Positions 31,402 to 40,242 of a stretch of 64,000 nucleotides of DNA are shown here, in pieces. The translations under genes were made by a program, and so were the position numbers. The stretch comes from an uncultured Lachnospiraceae bacterium. GTDB taxonomy: Bacteria; Bacillota; Clostridia; Lachnospirales; Lachnospiraceae. Under the pieces are notes generated by a model, which saw only the letters and a list, made by a program, of their open reading frames with translations, did no database searches and was not told the DNA's origin. The DNA is taken from the NCBI GenBank assembly GCA_902781895.1, contig CACZLA010000003.1:1-64000 (forward strand). The letters are read 5' to 3'. Positions within the stretch are counted from its first letter, which is position 1, and the number at the start of each line of letters is the position of its first letter.

Positions 31402-33084
31402 ATGGCTGTTTGTCCTAACTGTGGTGGCATGCTCAGATTTGATATAGCCGGTCAATGTATGAAATGTGATTCATGTACATCCACATTTGATCCATATGCC
31501 TTCCAGTATGGAGGCAGTGCTGAAGAAAGCACGGAATATGATGTAACGGTCTTTAAATGTCCTCAATGTGGTGGAGAGATATTCTCAACAGATCAGACCG
31601 CAGCAGGCTTTTGCAGCTACTGCGGCTCTTCGAATGTTCTGGAGTCACATCTGACAAAGGAGAAACGACCTGAGTTTATCATTCCATTTAAGAAAACAAA
31701 AGAAGACTGTAAAAACATATTCAAATCACATACGAAAAAAGCTCTGTTTGCCCCGGCCGACTTTAAGAGCGAGGGAAGGATAGATTCCTTCAGAGGTATA
31801 TATATGCCATACTGGTTATATGATATGTCTCAGAACAATCCCATCGATGTAAAAACATCAACTTCCCACAGAAGAGGAGATTATATTATTACCGACCATT
31901 ATATCTGCGGCGGTTTTCTTGACTGCTCGTATAATGGTGTTTCTTATGATGCGTCTTCGGCTTTTGCTGATGATATCAGTAATGAGATCGCTCCCTTCAA
32001 TGTTAAAGATATTACAGAGTTTTCTCCTGCATTTTTATCGGGATTTTATGCAGATCTTGCAGATGTTCCTGTCAATACCTATGAGGATGCTGCTATAGAT
32101 CTTGCTCAGGAGGGAACATATAACTATATAAAGAAGAGCAGCCCCATGAGTAAGGAGAGCTTTGACGAATCCAAGGCTGCGGTAAAGGGGCGTATCAAGA
32201 CTGAAATAAATGCTGAACGGTCTGCCATGTTTCCTGTGTGGTTCATGACCTACAGAAACAGGGACAGAGTTGCATATGCTACAGTAAACGGACAGACGGG
32301 AAGAGTGTCGTCGGACATCCCTGTCAGTGTTCCAAAATATCTGCTTTGTGCGGGAATTATAGCGGTTATATTGTTTTTTATATTTCAGATGTTTTTTACC
32401 TTGCTTCCCGGCACTGTACTGACAATCATAGGATTTGTATCACTTATCAGCGGTATCATGTACGCTTCCCAGATGAAAAGTATAGTCGCACAGGAAAATC
32501 ATGATGATGATCTGGGACTTCGGTCCAGGATGGATAAAAAGAAACAGTCCAGACTGGATGCGCAGAAGGGTGCTTATTTTGCAGATACGGATGAACCATT
32601 TGTTCTTACTGAAAGAGATATAAAGAATAGTAAGAGAAGAAGAAAAGAAGCGAAGAAGAACGAGAATAAGGGAACGTATATCGTGCTTATCGTAGCTATG
32701 ATATTTATCGGTATTCCTATATTATTCTCCGTATTCGGCGGAATTCTCACATTTGCATTTTCGGGTTCTATACTTAGTACTGTAATAGTGGGACTTTCAT
32801 TACTGGTAAATATCATACTTACTGTTACGTCGTCCCGTAATATAAAGCTTATGGATTCCAAAAAAGGAATCTCGTCACTTTTGTGGACGGTTATGGGTCT
32901 TGGTATTTCACTTGGAGTTCTTATAGTTAATCCTGTTGCGGATATTATTTACTATATAGCAGCGGTAGCGGCAATGGTGGGAATTCTTATCGCACTTATC
33001 GATATGATACTCTGCTACAACCTGCTGGCGATGAGACCACTTCCTCAGTTTGAGATGTACAAGGGAGGTGATGACCGTGCGTAG
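31402..33084 (+). CDS. Zinc-ribbon membrane protein, longer paralogue
   Basis: 560 aa. Two N-terminal zinc ribbons (CPNC/CDSC in residues 4-25; CPQC/CSYC about 50-75) precede a domain shared with the gene at 997 (PEFIIPFKKTKEDC, FRGIYMPYWLYDM). A helix pair at about 313-355, a charged segment rich in Lys and Arg, and four further hydrophobic helices (about 430-550) follow. The extra C-terminal helices distinguish it from its paralogue. It sits between the 50-aa gene (stop and start adjoin) and the TPM-domain gene (8-bp overlap), so the three work as one operon. Probably a membrane complex with cytoplasmic zinc ribbons; biochemical role unknown. Confidence 0.78.
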   Translation: MAVCPNCGGMLRFDIAGQCMKCDSCTSTFDPYAFQYGGSAEESTEYDVTVFKCPQCGGEIFSTDQTAAGFCSYCGSSNVLESHLTKEKRPEFIIPFKKTKEDCKNIFKSHTKKALFAPADFKSEGRIDSFRGIYMPYWLYDMSQNNPIDVKTSTSHRRGDYIITDHYICGGFLDCSYNGVSYDASSAFADDISNEIAPFNVKDITEFSPAFLSGFYADLADVPVNTYEDAAIDLAQEGTYNYIKKSSPMSKESFDESKAAVKGRIKTEINAERSAMFPVWFMTYRNRDRVAYATVNGQTGRVSSDIPVSVPKYLLCAGIIAVILFFIFQMFFTLLPGTVLTIIGFVSLISGIMYASQMKSIVAQENHDDDLGLRSRMDKKKQSRLDAQKGAYFADTDEPFVLTERDIKNSKRRRKEAKKNENKGTYIVLIVAMIFIGIPILFSVFGGILTFAFSGSILSTVIVGLSLLVNIILTVTSSRNIKLMDSKKGISSLLWTVMGLGISLGVLIVNPVADIIYYIAAVAAMVGILIALIDMILCYNLLAMRPLPQFEMYKGGDDRA

Positions 33085-33910
33085 TAGTGAAAGAAAAATA
33101 AACAGGATTATCACCCGAAAACTGCTGATGGTGATACTCAGCCTGGTAATGATAGCATCTTTGCTGGCGCTTGTTCCGGCTGCCATATCCCATGCAAGTG
33201 ACAGCAGATATACCAATCCTGAGAGTGGCTATGGAGTATACATCACTGATGATGCAGATCTTCTTACGGATGGTGAGGAAGAGGAACTGCTGGAAGTAAT
33301 GAAAAAGCTTTCCGAATATGGAAATGTAGCATTTTATAGTACAGAACGCGGCTACTCCGATACTTCATCAGCTGCAAAGGATTATTACTTAAATAATATC
33401 GCAGCAAATAATGTGAGCGGAACTGTTTTCATGATTGACATGGGAAGCAGGCAGTTATATATATGCAATGCCGGTACAGACGGTTTGGGAATGAGAAGTG
33501 TTATTTCAAATGCCAGATCAAATACTATCGCAGATAATGTATATAAATATGCAAGTGATAAGAAATATTTTAAATGTGCTTATGAGGTTTACAGTCAGGA
33601 ACTGACTCTTATGGAGGGCGGAAAGATAGCTCAGCCCATGAAGCTCACAAGCAACATCTTCCTTGCGATAGTTGTAGCAATGATAATTGCTTTTATCATA
33701 GTTAAAGCGTTTTCAGTTACACTTCCTCCTTCAGAGAAGGAACTTCTGGCGGCTATAAATACCAACCAGAATATAGCAAATTATAATAAGAATTTCTCTC
33801 ATACAACAAGAACATACAGTCCGAGAAGTTCATCATCCTCCAGCTCCGGCGGCGGAGGTGGTGGCGGTGGCGGAGGCGGCGGTTTCTCCGGCGGAGGCCA
33901 CAGCTTCTAA
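33077..33910 (+). CDS. TPM-domain membrane protein with poly-Gly C-terminus
   Basis: 277 aa. The N-terminal helix (about 15-37, LLMVILSLVMIASLLALVPAA) is a signal or anchor. A TPM domain (about 50-180) has the typical YITDDADLLTDGEEEELLEVM start and later IDMGSRQLYICNAG. A second helix (about 195-215) precedes a cytoplasmic tail ending in a Ser run, thirteen Gly and FSGGGHSF. TPM domains (YgcG, PsbQ-assembly type) are linked to membrane-protein maintenance, and glycine-rich ends ending in SF are common in the family. GTG 33077 is chosen, 8 nt after a near-perfect SD (AGGGAGGTGA); ATG 33071 is only 2 nt from it. It overlaps the previous gene by 8 bp. Confidence 0.82.
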   Translation: MRSSERKINRIITRKLLMVILSLVMIASLLALVPAAISHASDSRYTNPESGYGVYITDDADLLTDGEEEELLEVMKKLSEYGNVAFYSTERGYSDTSSAAKDYYLNNIAANNVSGTVFMIDMGSRQLYICNAGTDGLGMRSVISNARSNTIADNVYKYASDKKYFKCAYEVYSQELTLMEGGKIAQPMKLTSNIFLAIVVAMIIAFIIVKAFSVTLPPSEKELLAAINTNQNIANYNKNFSHTTRTYSPRSSSSSSSGGGGGGGGGGGGFSGGGHSF

Positions 33911-33965
33911 ACACTGTTAAATAAAAATACATCGAATGAAAAAATACGTCGAATGAGACGAAAAA

Positions 33966-33999
33966 ATGTCATTCTGAGGCCGCAGGCCGAAGAATCTGA
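33966..33999. repeat. Dispersed GTCATTCTGAG repeat, copy 3
   Basis: Variant copy GTCATTCTGAGGCCGCAGGCCGAAGAATCT, with an internal GGCC-GCA-GGCC palindrome, lying directly before the SD of pyk. Just upstream, a 12-bp near-repeat (ACATCGAATGA, ACGTCGAATGA) occurs at 33928-33956. Confidence 0.85.
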
Positions 34000-34012
34000 T
34001 TTGGAGAAAAAT

Positions 34013-35437
34013 ATGAGAAAAACAAAGGTTATATGTACCATAGGACCTGCAAGTGATAATGAACAGACACTTCGTCAGCTTATAGAAGAGGGTATGGCAG
34101 TTGCCAGACTGAACTTCTCTCATGGGACCCATGAGGAGCATAAGAAGAAGTTCGACCTGATCAAAAAGGTCAGAGCTGATCTGAGACAGCCCATCGCCAT
34201 CATGCTTGATACTAAGGGACCTGAGTACAGAATAGGATGCTTTGAAGGCGGCAGTATCACACTTAACGATGGAGATACATTTATCTTTACTACTGAAGAT
34301 ATAATGGGAAATCAGCAGAAGGTTTCCGTCAGCTACAAGAATCTGATAGATAATCTCGAGATTGGAGATAAGATCCTTGTAAATAACGGTCTGGTCATCT
34401 TTGAGGTTACGGAACTGAAGGAAAAGGAAGCGGTATGCACCTGTCTTGCAGGCGGCGTTCTGTCAGATAAGAAGTCCATGAACTTCCCGAACAAGGTTCT
34501 GGATCAGCCCTTCCTCAGCGAACAGGATAAGAAGGATCTGCTTTTCGGTATCCAGAATGGAGCTGATTATATCGCGGCTTCCTTTGTTTCCACAAAGAAG
34601 GACGTTCAGGATATGCGAGAATTCCTTGATCAGAACGGTGGTAAGGATGTGGAGATCATCGCCAAGATAGAAAACCGTTCAGGTGTTGAAAATATTGAGG
34701 ATATCTGTGAGCTTTCAGATGGTATCATGATAGCCCGAGGTGATCTGGGAGTTGAAATTCCCGGTGTTGAGGTTCCTTCGGTTCAGAAGTTCCTCATATC
34801 AAAATGCCGTATGATGGGTGTCAGAGTTATCACTGCTACTGAGATGCTGGAGTCCATGATCAAGAATCCTCGACCTACCAGAGCGGAGATATCCGATGTG
34901 GCAAATGCAGTCTATGACGGAACATCTGCAGTTATGCTTTCGGGAGAAACTGCTTCGGGAAAATATCCCGTTCAGGCTCTGAAAACAATGGTTGAAACCG
35001 TTGCTTATACGGAAACTAAGATTAATTACAAAAAGCGTTTCAGAAACGCGGACTTCGAAGTAAGAAGCACTCTGGATGCTGTTTCGCATTCAGTCTGCAG
35101 TATGGCTATCGATGTGGATGCCAAGTGCATAATAGTTAATTCCCTTAGTGGTAGAACAGCGAGAATGGTCAGCCGTTTCAGATGTCCTGTAGATATAATA
35201 GGAATGACCACATCTGCAAAGGTATGGAGAAAGCTGAATCTGTCATGGGGACTTACTCCGGTAATGTGCGGAGTGTTTGACAGTATGGAAGAAATGTTCA
35301 GAAATTCCGTTCTGGAAGCAACTGCCGCCCTGGGACTTGAAAAGGGTGACAATGTTGTTATAACAGGCGGTATAGTAAACGGAACAAGCGGTAATACAAA
35401 CCTTATCAAGGTTGAAGAGATAGAACAGGCATGGTAG
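34013..35437 (+). CDS. pyk: Pyruvate kinase
   Basis: 474 aa. Phosphoenolpyruvate plus ADP to pyruvate plus ATP. Visible: KVICTIGPAS at residue 4, ARLNFSHG, MLDTKGPEYRIG, catalytic Lys in IAKIENRSG, metal site MIARGDLGVEIPG, and AVMLSGETASGKYP. Family motif TATQM reads TATEM here. There is no extra C-terminal PEP-utiliser domain. ATG 34013 has GGAG 7 nt upstream and gives the normal N-terminus. A longer in-frame start at 33953 would add about 20 residues, of which ten (VILRPQAEES) are a translation of the dispersed repeat and should not be included. Confidence 0.95.
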   Translation: MRKTKVICTIGPASDNEQTLRQLIEEGMAVARLNFSHGTHEEHKKKFDLIKKVRADLRQPIAIMLDTKGPEYRIGCFEGGSITLNDGDTFIFTTEDIMGNQQKVSVSYKNLIDNLEIGDKILVNNGLVIFEVTELKEKEAVCTCLAGGVLSDKKSMNFPNKVLDQPFLSEQDKKDLLFGIQNGADYIAASFVSTKKDVQDMREFLDQNGGKDVEIIAKIENRSGVENIEDICELSDGIMIARGDLGVEIPGVEVPSVQKFLISKCRMMGVRVITATEMLESMIKNPRPTRAEISDVANAVYDGTSAVMLSGETASGKYPVQALKTMVETVAYTETKINYKKRFRNADFEVRSTLDAVSHSVCSMAIDVDAKCIIVNSLSGRTARMVSRFRCPVDIIGMTTSAKVWRKLNLSWGLTPVMCGVFDSMEEMFRNSVLEATAALGLEKGDNVVITGGIVNGTSGNTNLIKVEEIEQAW

Positions 35438-35484
35438 AGAACATGGAAATGGTTTGATACCTGCAAAAAAGGAGGTGACGGTTT

Positions 35485-35595
35485 ATGGAATATGATGCCA
35501 AACAGGATATAGATTATCACTTGTGTATTTATATCAAAGCAAAAATAAACTCGGATTATATCCATGACTGTCACATTTACTTATGTAAGAAGTGA
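35485..35595 (+). CDS. 36-aa Cys/His microprotein between pyk and mgtE
   Basis: 36 aa from ATG 35485 to TGA 35595, preceded at 9 nt by AAAAAAGGAGGTGA, the best Shine-Dalgarno match in the window. The peptide starts MEYDAKQDID and contains Cys at 14, 29 and 34 and His at 12, 27 and 30 (YHLC; HDCHIYLC), a pattern that could bind zinc or another metal. It resembles no family I know. It lies 47 bp after pyk and 63 bp before mgtE, probably co-transcribed with one of them. A magnesium- or metal-linked role next to MgtE is only a guess. Confidence 0.55.
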   Translation: MEYDAKQDIDYHLCIYIKAKINSDYIHDCHIYLCKK

Positions 35596-35658
35596 GGCTT
35601 ATTAGTGCGGTCGGATATATCAGAGTAATAAAACACCTGAAGGAGGAAGGCTGCAGCA

Positions 35659-37011
35659 ATGGAAGAAAGTAAGCTTGAACTTGATGTGATCATGGACCTT
35701 CTCGAGCATCGTAAATTTGCTGAGCTGAGGGATCTTCTGAAAGAACAGAATCCCATAGATGTAGCTCAGATACTTGGAGAGGTTCCTGAAGAAAAACTGC
35801 TGCTTCTGTATAGAATGCTTCCGAAGGAGGATGCCGCCGAGGTATTTTCCGAGATGGAGCATGATGAACAGGAAACACTGATAAAAGCATTTAATGACCG
35901 GGAGATCCGGGACGTCATTGAAGAAATGTACGTGGATGATGCGGTTGATATGCTTGAGGAAATGCCGGCGGTTGTTGTAAATAAAATACTGAGACACGCG
36001 GATCCCGAAACGAGAAAAGAGATAAACGAGCTTCTGAAATATCCGGAGGATAGTGCGGGTTCGGTCATGACTACAGAGTACATGAGTCTGAAGAGTGACA
36101 TGACCGTGGCGGATGCATTTGAACGTATACGTCGTACTGCGGATGAGAAGGAGGATATATATACCTGTTATGTTATAAGTCCATCCAGAAAGCTGGAGGG
36201 AACGGTAACTCTGAAGGAAATGTTCCTTACATCAAAGGATACTGTTATCGGGGACTTGATGGAAACAAATCTTATTTCTGCTTATACATATGATGATCAG
36301 GAAAAGGTTGCCAAGAATATGGCGAAGTACAATCTTACAGCCATACCCATAGTTGACAGGGAAGAAAGACTTGTGGGAATAGTAACCGTCGATGATGCTA
36401 TCGATGTCATCCAGGAAGAGAACACTGAGGATATCGAAATGATGGCCGCTATCACACCTACCGATAAGCCATACATAAGCACGGGATTTTTTGAGACATA
36501 TAAAAAGCGTATACCATGGCTGCTGCTTCTGATGATATCAGCCACATTTACCGGAGCCATCATAACAAAGTATGAGAGTGCTCTCGGAAAGTATGTTATC
36601 CTGACGGCATATATACCTATGCTTATGGATACCGGCGGAAATGCAGGTTCACAGGCTTCGGTTTCCATCATACGTGGTATCTCACTTGATGAAATACAGT
36701 TCTCGGATATATTCAGGATACAGGGAAAAGAATTTCTGGTTGCTCTGCTTTGTGGCGTAACACTTGCAGTGGCAAATTTCGCAAAGCTGATCCTGATCGA
36801 TAAGGTTGCGGTTGTAATAGCAGGAGTTGTCTGCCTCACACTTGTATTTACGGTTATTGTTGCCAAGTTTGTGGGATGCTCGCTCCCTATTCTGGCGAAG
36901 CGTATCGGATTTGATCCGGCGGTAATGGCGAGTCCGTTTATCACAACCATAGTTGATGCGATATCACTTTTCATATATTTCCAGTTTGCATCACATATCC
37001 TGGGAATATAA
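35659..37011 (+). CDS. mgtE: Magnesium transporter MgtE
   Basis: 450 aa. The N-terminal superhelical domain (about 1-125) is acidic. Two CBS domains follow (about 130-250, with VTLKEMFLTSKD and LVGIVTVDDAIDVI), then five transmembrane helices (about 280-450) with the pore signature MDTGGNAGSQASVSIIRG. Mg2+ binding between N and CBS domains closes the channel when Mg2+ is abundant. GGAGG lies 11 nt upstream. I found no M-box (ykoK) riboswitch in the 221 bp upstream, which instead hold the 36-aa ORF. Confidence 0.95.
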   Translation: MEESKLELDVIMDLLEHRKFAELRDLLKEQNPIDVAQILGEVPEEKLLLLYRMLPKEDAAEVFSEMEHDEQETLIKAFNDREIRDVIEEMYVDDAVDMLEEMPAVVVNKILRHADPETRKEINELLKYPEDSAGSVMTTEYMSLKSDMTVADAFERIRRTADEKEDIYTCYVISPSRKLEGTVTLKEMFLTSKDTVIGDLMETNLISAYTYDDQEKVAKNMAKYNLTAIPIVDREERLVGIVTVDDAIDVIQEENTEDIEMMAAITPTDKPYISTGFFETYKKRIPWLLLLMISATFTGAIITKYESALGKYVILTAYIPMLMDTGGNAGSQASVSIIRGISLDEIQFSDIFRIQGKEFLVALLCGVTLAVANFAKLILIDKVAVVIAGVVCLTLVFTVIVAKFVGCSLPILAKRIGFDPAVMASPFITTIVDAISLFIYFQFASHILGI

Positions 37012-37029
37012 CACACATCTTTTAACATT

Positions 37030-37080
37030 TATGTCATTCTGAAAAACATGTGTCATTCTGAACGAAGTGAAGAGTCTTTT
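37030..37080. repeat. Dispersed GTCATTCTGAG repeat, copy 4 (one and a half copies)
   Basis: A truncated copy (TATGTCATTCTGAAAAAC from 37030) precedes a complete variant TGTCATTCTGAACGAAGTGAAGAGTCT (from 37050), ending just before the SD of the sugar kinase. Confidence 0.8.
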
Positions 37081-37097
37081 GGAAGAGGAGGTAAGGT

Positions 37098-38195
37098 ATG
37101 GGGATAGTTTTAAAGGATAGATCAGAGTGTTACTATGATGCACTCAGTCTCGGAGAGATAATGCTCCGATTTGATCCGGGGGATGGAAGGATCAAAACCA
37201 CCAGACAGTTCAAGGTCTGGGAAGGCGGCGGAGAGTATAATGTGGTTAGAGGCCTCAGAAAATGCTTCGGACTGAAAACAGGAGTTATTACTGCATTTGC
37301 AGATAATGAAGTTGGTAAGCTGCTGGAGGATTTTATTCTTCAGGGCGGTGTAGATACTTCACTGATATATTGGATGAAGACTGACGGTATAGGTCGTGTC
37401 TGCAGAAACGGACTGAACTTTACCGAAAGAGGCTTCGGTGTCAGAGGTGCTCTGGGCTGCTCTGACAGAGCTAATACAGCGATATCAAAAGCAAAGCCTG
37501 AGGACTTTGATTTTGAATATATATTCGGAAAGCTGGGAACAAGATGGCTTCATACCGGAGGTATCTATGCGGCACTTTCCGAACAGTCGGGAGAAACACT
37601 TATTGAGGCTGTTAAGACAGCCAAGAAATACGGAACGGTTATTTCCTACGACCTGAACTACAGACCGTCTATGTGGAATGATATAGGCGGACTTGAAAAG
37701 GCACAGGAAGTAAATAAAGAAATAGCTAAATACGTAGATGTAATGATTGGAAATGAAGAGGACTTTACAGCGTGTCTCGGCCTTGAGATAGAAGGAAATG
37801 ATGAGGGCCTAAAACACCTTAATGTCAGCGGTTATGAGAAGATGCAGAAGGTTGTTGCCGAGACTTATCCGAATCTGTCGGTTGTAGCAACAACTCTCAG
37901 AACTGTAAAATCTGCTTCAAAAAATGACTGGACTGCTATAGCATATTCTGACGGAAAGGTATATAATGGTTCAGAATTTAAAGATTTAGAAATATTTGAC
38001 AGAGTCGGAGGTGGCGATTCATTTGCTTCCGGTCTGGTATACGGACTGATAACCGAACAGCCCGTAGAAACAGCTTTAGAGTATGGAATTGCACACGGTG
38101 CACTTGCTATGACAACTCCCGGAGATACGACCATGGCAAGCAAAAAAGAAGTCGAAGCACTTATGGCAGGCGCAGGAGCGCGTGTTATAAGATGA
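37098..38195 (+). CDS. kdgK: PfkB-family sugar kinase, KdgK-like (2-dehydro-3-deoxygluconokinase)
   Basis: 365 aa. Ribokinase/PfkB fold: ALSLGEIMLRFDPGDGRIK near residue 15, GGGEYNVVRGLRKCFG near 45 (substrate lid), ISYDLNYRPSMW near 185, and the catalytic/anion hole DRVGGGDSFASGLVYGL near 300 (Asp of GGGD as base). Phosphorylates KDG to KDPG in pectin or uronate catabolism, judged by overall similarity; related fructokinases cannot be excluded. No KDPG aldolase is adjacent. GGAGG precedes ATG. The TetR gene follows 17 bp later and may regulate it. Confidence 0.82.
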   Translation: MGIVLKDRSECYYDALSLGEIMLRFDPGDGRIKTTRQFKVWEGGGEYNVVRGLRKCFGLKTGVITAFADNEVGKLLEDFILQGGVDTSLIYWMKTDGIGRVCRNGLNFTERGFGVRGALGCSDRANTAISKAKPEDFDFEYIFGKLGTRWLHTGGIYAALSEQSGETLIEAVKTAKKYGTVISYDLNYRPSMWNDIGGLEKAQEVNKEIAKYVDVMIGNEEDFTACLGLEIEGNDEGLKHLNVSGYEKMQKVVAETYPNLSVVATTLRTVKSASKNDWTAIAYSDGKVYNGSEFKDLEIFDRVGGGDSFASGLVYGLITEQPVETALEYGIAHGALAMTTPGDTTMASKKEVEALMAGAGARVIR

Positions 38196-38212
38196 TGGAG
38201 GAACCTTAGATT

Positions 38213-38782
38213 ATGTCAGCCGAAACAACAAAAATGAAACTGAAGAATTCATTTTTTGAGCTTTGTGAAAATGAACCGATAGATAAAATAACCATAAAAG
38301 AGATAGCAGATAATTGTGGGGTGACGTCTCAGACGTTTTATAATCATTTTTCTGATAAATATGATCTCATTTATTGGGTATACAGAAAAAGAATAGATGC
38401 TATATTCGATGAATTTGAAAATGGGAGTATTACCTGGAAAGAACTGTTGGAAACGCTGCTGAGAAGCTATAAAAAAAATGCGGATACTGTTCTTAATGCT
38501 TTGAATAATACGCATGGAAACGATTCTTATCTGAGACTTTCGACAGATTATATGGTAGATAAATTGTCAAAAGGAATTATGGAAAGAACAGGAGTCGAGG
38601 AACTGGATTGGGAGGTGGATATGCATATCAGGGGATATGTAGCCGCTTTTATCAATATTGTCGGATATTGGCTGACATACAGGCCCGATCTGCCGGTTAA
38701 GAGTATGGCGAGGCTGGTGAACGAGGCTATGCCGCGCGAGCTAAGAGACACGTATCAACAAGATAATAATCATCCAAAGTAG
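38213..38782 (+). CDS. TetR/AcrR-family regulator
   Basis: 189 aa. The N-terminal helix-turn-helix (about 10-55) is TetR-like: IDKITIKEIADNCGVTSQTFYNHFSDKYDLIYWVY. The C-terminal domain resembles DhaS/TetR_C_8 proteins, which often control sugar or dihydroxyacetone kinases. It is 17 bp downstream of the KdgK-like kinase and 14 bp upstream of the DUF3137 gene. Target genes unknown. Confidence 0.85.
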   Translation: MSAETTKMKLKNSFFELCENEPIDKITIKEIADNCGVTSQTFYNHFSDKYDLIYWVYRKRIDAIFDEFENGSITWKELLETLLRSYKKNADTVLNALNNTHGNDSYLRLSTDYMVDKLSKGIMERTGVEELDWEVDMHIRGYVAAFINIVGYWLTYRPDLPVKSMARLVNEAMPRELRDTYQQDNNHPK

Positions 38783-38796
38783 TCAGAGGGATGTAT

Positions 38797-39672
38797 ATGG
38801 ATAAGAAGTTTATAAAAAAACGTGAAAAAAGCATAGGCTTTAAGAAGATAAAGACGCAGATAACAACTATAAATATGCTGACTGTATTCTTTGTCTTTGG
38901 CGGAGCATATGCCATATATCTTAATCATCATGGAGCCTGGCTGGGTTATGGTATACTTGTGGCAGCAATAGCACTTCTTATGATGGTTGGATTTATTTCT
39001 TACAGGATCAGACTTCAGGTGCTTCTTTCCAATAAGAAGGTTGATTACAGAGAATCGCTGGTAAAGCCTATGGCTGAGCTGAATTTTGAGGAAAGCTATT
39101 TCCTTAAAAAAGGAACTCTGACAGAACGGGATATTATTTCCACGAATCTGTTCTCTGATGATCCGGATTATAAATATTCGGCATGTAATGAACTGAGAGG
39201 TTCATACAAGGGAGTCAGATTTTCCTGTTCGGATATCTATGAAGACTGTGCACCGAATAACATACATCTGTATGGCCGTCTTTATGAGTTTGCCATAAAT
39301 TCACATGTTGATGGTCCCGTTGTTTTTACTTCATCATCAGCCCCGGCTCTTGAGAGTCAGAATAAAAAGCTCCATCAGGTTGTTCCGGAAAATGAAGTTG
39401 TAAAAAGAATGTTCAAGGTTTATGCTGTCGATGAAAAGGAAGTGAAAAATCTTCTTACCGAGAATATGATATATAAGCTCAGGCAGATAGTAAGTCTTCA
39501 GCTTGGAAAGATATTAAAGATAGGTTTTTATTCTGATAAGATATATGTATACTTTACAACGGATTCTTATTCCTTTGAGGATCAGTTCACGAAGAAGCAT
39601 GATGTGAAAACAGAGTTAAATAAAATACAGAATATATTTAATGTGGTTGGAAAGCTGATAGATATTCTGTAA
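38797..39672 (+). CDS. DUF3137 membrane protein
   Basis: 291 aa. Two adjacent N-terminal helices (about 22-68) precede a cytoplasmic beta-rich domain with LRGSYKGVRFSCSDIYEDC near 135 and VFTSSSAPALESQ near 175, matching DUF3137. Many DUF3137 genes travel with LemA. Here no LemA is adjacent. GAGGG lies 6 nt before ATG 38797; ATG 38791 is too close to it. Function unknown. Confidence 0.7.
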   Translation: MDKKFIKKREKSIGFKKIKTQITTINMLTVFFVFGGAYAIYLNHHGAWLGYGILVAAIALLMMVGFISYRIRLQVLLSNKKVDYRESLVKPMAELNFEESYFLKKGTLTERDIISTNLFSDDPDYKYSACNELRGSYKGVRFSCSDIYEDCAPNNIHLYGRLYEFAINSHVDGPVVFTSSSAPALESQNKKLHQVVPENEVVKRMFKVYAVDEKEVKNLLTENMIYKLRQIVSLQLGKILKIGFYSDKIYVYFTTDSYSFEDQFTKKHDVKTELNKIQNIFNVVGKLIDIL

Positions 39673-39706
39673 TGAAATAATATAGCAGTAGAAAAGAGGA
39701 AAAATC

Positions 39707-40039
39707 ATGGAAGAGTATAATGCAGGAAATGTAGACAAGGTTTACGGCGAGAGACCCCCAAAGCCGGATGAGGCAACTCTTAAGGTAGACGAAGACGGAA
39801 TAAAGGAGTATGTTACTCCGGATATGATAATAGGAGATATCATTACCTGGTATCCGGATGCAGCTCTGGTACTTATGAAATGCGGAATGCACTGTATCAC
39901 CTGCGGGGTATCACAATATGAGACTCTGGAACAGGCTTGCGGAGTTCACGGTCTTTATGTAGATGATGTGGCAAAGGTGGTAAATGACTATCTGACTCAG
40001 ACTCTCGGAAGAGAAGATGAGGGAGAAAAAGAAGAGTAG
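39707..40039 (+). CDS. DUF1858 protein (hybrid-cluster-associated redox disulfide domain)
   Basis: 110 aa. The C-terminal half (residues 40-100) is DUF1858: VTPDMIIGDIITWYPDAALVLMKCGMHCITC with a conserved CGMHCITC disulfide or metal motif, then ETLEQACGVHG. Such domains accompany hybrid-cluster and nitrosative-stress proteins. The N-terminal ~35 residues are acidic and unconserved. AGAGGA precedes ATG. It is followed by a strong terminator, closing the unit. Confidence 0.82.
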   Translation: MEEYNAGNVDKVYGERPPKPDEATLKVDEDGIKEYVTPDMIIGDIITWYPDAALVLMKCGMHCITCGVSQYETLEQACGVHGLYVDDVAKVVNDYLTQTLGREDEGEKEE

Positions 40040-40046
40040 AAATATC

Positions 40047-40101
40047 AAATGCTGTGTTTTTGGCGAATATATTCCAAAAATACAGCATTTTTCTTGTTTT
40101 T
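40047..40101 (+). terminator. Intrinsic terminator after the DUF1858 gene
   Basis: 17-bp stem with one G-T wobble (40047-40063 with 40074-40090), 10-nt loop, T-rich tail to 40101. Confidence 0.88.
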
Positions 40102-40127
40102 TTGGAACATTGAGAGGTTGACTTTCG

Positions 40128-40157
40128 TTGACAGTATATATCTTAAAATGGTATAAT
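40128..40157 (+). promoter_or_regulatory. Promoter of ileS
   Basis: -35 TTGACA (perfect, 40128-40133), 18-bp spacer, -10 TATAAT (perfect, 40152-40157). The leader is only about 80 nt and contains a short CTGTTA/TAACAG hairpin; it is too short for a T-box. Confidence 0.75.
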
Positions 40158-40242
40158 TCAAAATAGTTTGTTCTGAAAAAAGCCCTGTTAAAAGGATTTT
40201 TTTATAACAGAACAGGAATAGATACTGAAAGGATCAGAGACG

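Noticed and set aside
35438..35658. M-box (Mg2+) riboswitch before mgtE
   Set aside because: No M-box-like conserved segments seen; the space is taken by the 36-codon ORF with a strong SD.
40158..40242. T-box leader for ileS
   Set aside because: Only about 85 nt between promoter and start, no specifier loop or T-box sequence seen.
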